From Bemisia tabaci (Eukaryota; Arthropoda; Insecta; Hemiptera; Aleyrodidae), in NCBI RefSeq assembly GCF_918797505.1, contig NC_092796.1:28902098-28966097 (forward strand): 64,000 nt of DNA, read 5' to 3'. Below are positions 62,181-64,000 of this stretch, piece after piece (position 1 is the stretch's first letter; every line of letters begins with the position of its first letter). The position numbers and the translations under genes are program-made. The notes under the pieces are model-generated. The model was not told the origin of the DNA and searched no databases. It worked only from the letters and a program-made list of their open reading frames with translations.

Positions 62181-62379
62181 GTTTTAAGTTTTAAGTCTTA
62201 AGTTTTGAGTTTTGAGTTTTGAGTTTTGAGTTTTGAGTTTTGAGTTTTGAGTTTTGAGTTTTGAGTTTTGAGTTTTGAGTTTTGAGTTTTGAGTTTTGAG
62301 TTTTGAGTTTTGAGTTTTGAGTTTTGAGTTTTGAGTTTTGAGTTTTGAGTTTTGAGTCTTGAGTTTTGAGTTTTGAGTA
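62181..62379 (+). repeat. AGTTTTG heptamer minisatellite, about 28 units
   Basis: Nearly perfect 7 bp units TTTTGAG with a few early TTTTAAG variants and one CTTGAG near the end. Low unit divergence suggests active slippage. Confidence 0.95.
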
Positions 62380-63504
62380 TTAGGTTTCGTTGACGTCGTG
62401 ATCGTTGACGCCCCGATCAGATTTCATAAGAATCAGAATTTTTTAATTTTGGATGAGCATGGTGTCAACAAAAACTTAGAAGAACTGTTTGTTGACACCG
62501 TAATCGAGGGGCCAAATTGACTTTTTGCCTATATACCACGGCGCATTTAGTGAAAAGTTAGACGCAAGATGTCCTTCTGTCAGAACCTTCTTATTTTAGG
62601 CGCCATGACCGATTTCCTAGACGCATTTGGCGCGTTAGCGCCTGTGAGTTTCGAACACTGGCTGTAAGTGTATTTGAACACCTCCACTCTGACAGTGCGA
62701 AAAAAAATCCGCACTCGCATAGGTTCGTACGATTTTCCGAAAACTCAAGACATCTCGAGAGGGATCCCAAGGAGGCGTCCTGAAAGCAGTGCAGCGCAGC
62801 GAACGAAACCCGTAACGTCGCAGAGTGTGTAGCCACTAAATTTTTCAGCGGGCAGAAAAAAAACGGCTCGCCGCGGGTTTTATTTTTACTCCGGTTTATA
62901 AGGCCTCGGCGGGGGCAGGGTTACCAGGCGGAAGGGTCCTCCGCAGCGCCGCCTCCGAGAGGGACGAACCCCGGCGAGCGGCTTGGCAACCCCGCGGGAA
63001 AGGCGCTATTTGTAGTGCGTGCACGGCATAAAATTACAATTTCCAAATTGTACGCATTCCGAACGTGAATAAATAATAAATAAAGGGGCCCGCGGATTAA
63101 GCAGTCGACGAAGACGGAGGCGACAGGGAGCCGGGAAGGGGGGAGGGGGGGCGGGGAAAAATGAAGCGTCGTCCCTTGGTCCCGCGTGGAAGGAAGAGCA
63201 AATGAAATATGCCTCAATTTAGTTCAAATCGTTCGGAAAGTTTTCCCTGCTCCACCAAAAACCGTCGCGGCGTCGCGTCGCGGACCGGGCACGGCGACAG
63301 TTCAAGAGCCCCCCTCCCCCCCGGGGGGGGGGTGTTGGACAAGGGAGGGAGGGGGGCCCTCCCCCGCCCATCGCCACTTGTAACGCCATCAAACCTCTCC
63401 GTTCGTGCGTCTCTAGATTTACGGAATCGTATTCGTGCGCCGGGGAAAAATTTCCGCGCCATTTCGACACGTTGTTCAAACCGGGATAAAGCGCAACACT
63501 AATG
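62380..63504. other. Unassigned sequence with GC-rich right part
   Basis: 62880-63380 is GC-rich, with C and G tracts (around 63311-63360) that create overlapping frames on both strands. Nothing is supported as a gene. Confidence 0.3.
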
Positions 63505-63726
63505 CTGCCATGCTAAGGAAGAACGCCGTAAGAACATTAGAGAGTTGCCAATTTTCCCTCAATAAAATTTCATTTTTGAAATAAGTAATTTTCCTATGAA
63601 ATATTCAGGAACTTTAGGTGAAATTGCGAGCAAAATCATCTGAAAGATTGGAAACAAATATTTATAAGTTTACCAAATTTGGCAATGCCTGGAGGTTCAT
63701 ATGGCATTTTTCCCTAGCACGGTAGT
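63505..63726. mobile_element. Family D MITE (copy 18), internally shortened
   Basis: Left end CTGCCATGCTAAGGAAGAAC, right end ATTTTTCCCTAGCACGGTAG. About 30 bp shorter than others owing to loss in the right arm. Confidence 0.78.
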
Positions 63727-63756
63727 GTTGAGAATATCGGGTTGTATTCTCGTAAA

Positions 63757-63880
63757 TGGACGTATTTCTGCCAAACGGAACTATGTGCATTAAGATATGA
63801 GCCCTGGGACCCATATGAATACATTCATAACAGGGCTCACGCCATAATGCACATAGTTCCGTTTGATAGGAATACGTGCA
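63757..63880. mobile_element. Family C fold-back MITE (copy 8)
   Basis: TGGACGTATTTCTGCCAAAC to GTTTGATAGGAATACGTGCA, with CTATGTGCATTA / ATAATGCACATAG inside. Confidence 0.86.
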
Positions 63881-64000
63881 AATGTTTATCCATACCGGCT
63901 CTAAAGGGAAAAAAATTGACTGCTCAAAATTGAATTTTTCATTCCTAGCAAAAAAAACAACCCCGAACCCTTCCACTGTTAGTCTTACTAAATATAGCAG

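Overview
The window is nuclear DNA from an insect (arthropod core-promoter motifs, a nuclear copy of an insect-type mitochondrial COX1 fragment that uses TGA as Trp, spliceosomal signals, no prokaryotic gene layout). A sap-feeding hemipteran such as a whitefly would fit, but that is an impression from the repeat style and not something the sequence proves. It is gene-poor and extremely rich in small non-autonomous DNA transposons (MITEs and fold-back elements). Most long open frames are read-through of these hairpins or of GC-rich sequence and have been left out.

Genes and gene-like segments. The only complete gene I trust is at 8138-8858 (+): TATA box, arthropod initiator, one coding exon for a 194-residue secreted protein with Pro/Val/Glu-rich repeats and a Cys-rich tail. 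Partial or tentative coding segments are: two convergent frames at 10111-10326 (+) and 10328-10564 (-) just inside a 3.8 kb structure bounded by long inverted repeats; a two-exon small secreted protein at 27388-28083 (-); a charged short frame at 30254-30397 (+); a strong exon-like block at 42469-42925 (-) with one internal TGA; a frame at 51849-52052 (+); and candidate first exons with good donors at 41071, 48066 and 61283.

Repeat families (letters used throughout). A: ends GGATCGAGTCAATGGGAGAG (4 copies). B: ends CACTGRAAAA, body built from GGTAAAATTACC words (2). C: fold-back starting TTGGACGTATTTCTGYCAAA (8 plus remnants). D: ends CTGCCGTGCTAAGGAAGAAC, about 250 bp (18 plus remnants). E: CACTGGAAAAA hairpins carrying CTCTAGATCC (5). 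F: hAT-like CAGTGGCGTGGCGTG (7). G and H: shared CAGCGGGCTGATTGTTGAAA end (5 and 2). I: ATGGACCACTAGACAAGG (6). M: hAT-type CAGGGCCGGATTT (2). N (2), P (2), R (3), W: TATCGACGGTG (5 or more). Z: CCCTGGTAAAAATTGGC (2). Single elements K, L, O, S, T, V and others.

Layout. 0-8 kb: repeats, including a mitochondrial COX1 fragment held in the loop of fold-back element T. 8-14 kb: the secreted-protein gene, then the inverted-repeat-bounded structure. 14-18.2 kb: an 827 bp hAT element with perfect 8 bp target duplication and a tandem array of D units. 18-27 kb: mixed MITEs and nested hairpins. 27-28 kb: minus-strand secreted-protein candidate. 28-45 kb: dense MITEs, element Z, a triple nest at 38.4-39.5 kb and an exon-like block at 42.5 kb. 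45.4-46.7 kb: a GC-rich island. 47-64 kb: a tRNA-derived SINE, an element with a 32 bp perfect terminal inverted repeat and 9 bp target duplication, more MITEs, a candidate TATA promoter at 61.25 kb and a heptamer minisatellite at 62.2 kb.

The window reads as a landscape of nested short transposons in which one roughly 50-80 bp module recurs inside three otherwise different element families, plus a few host genes and one unidentified ambisense coding remnant.
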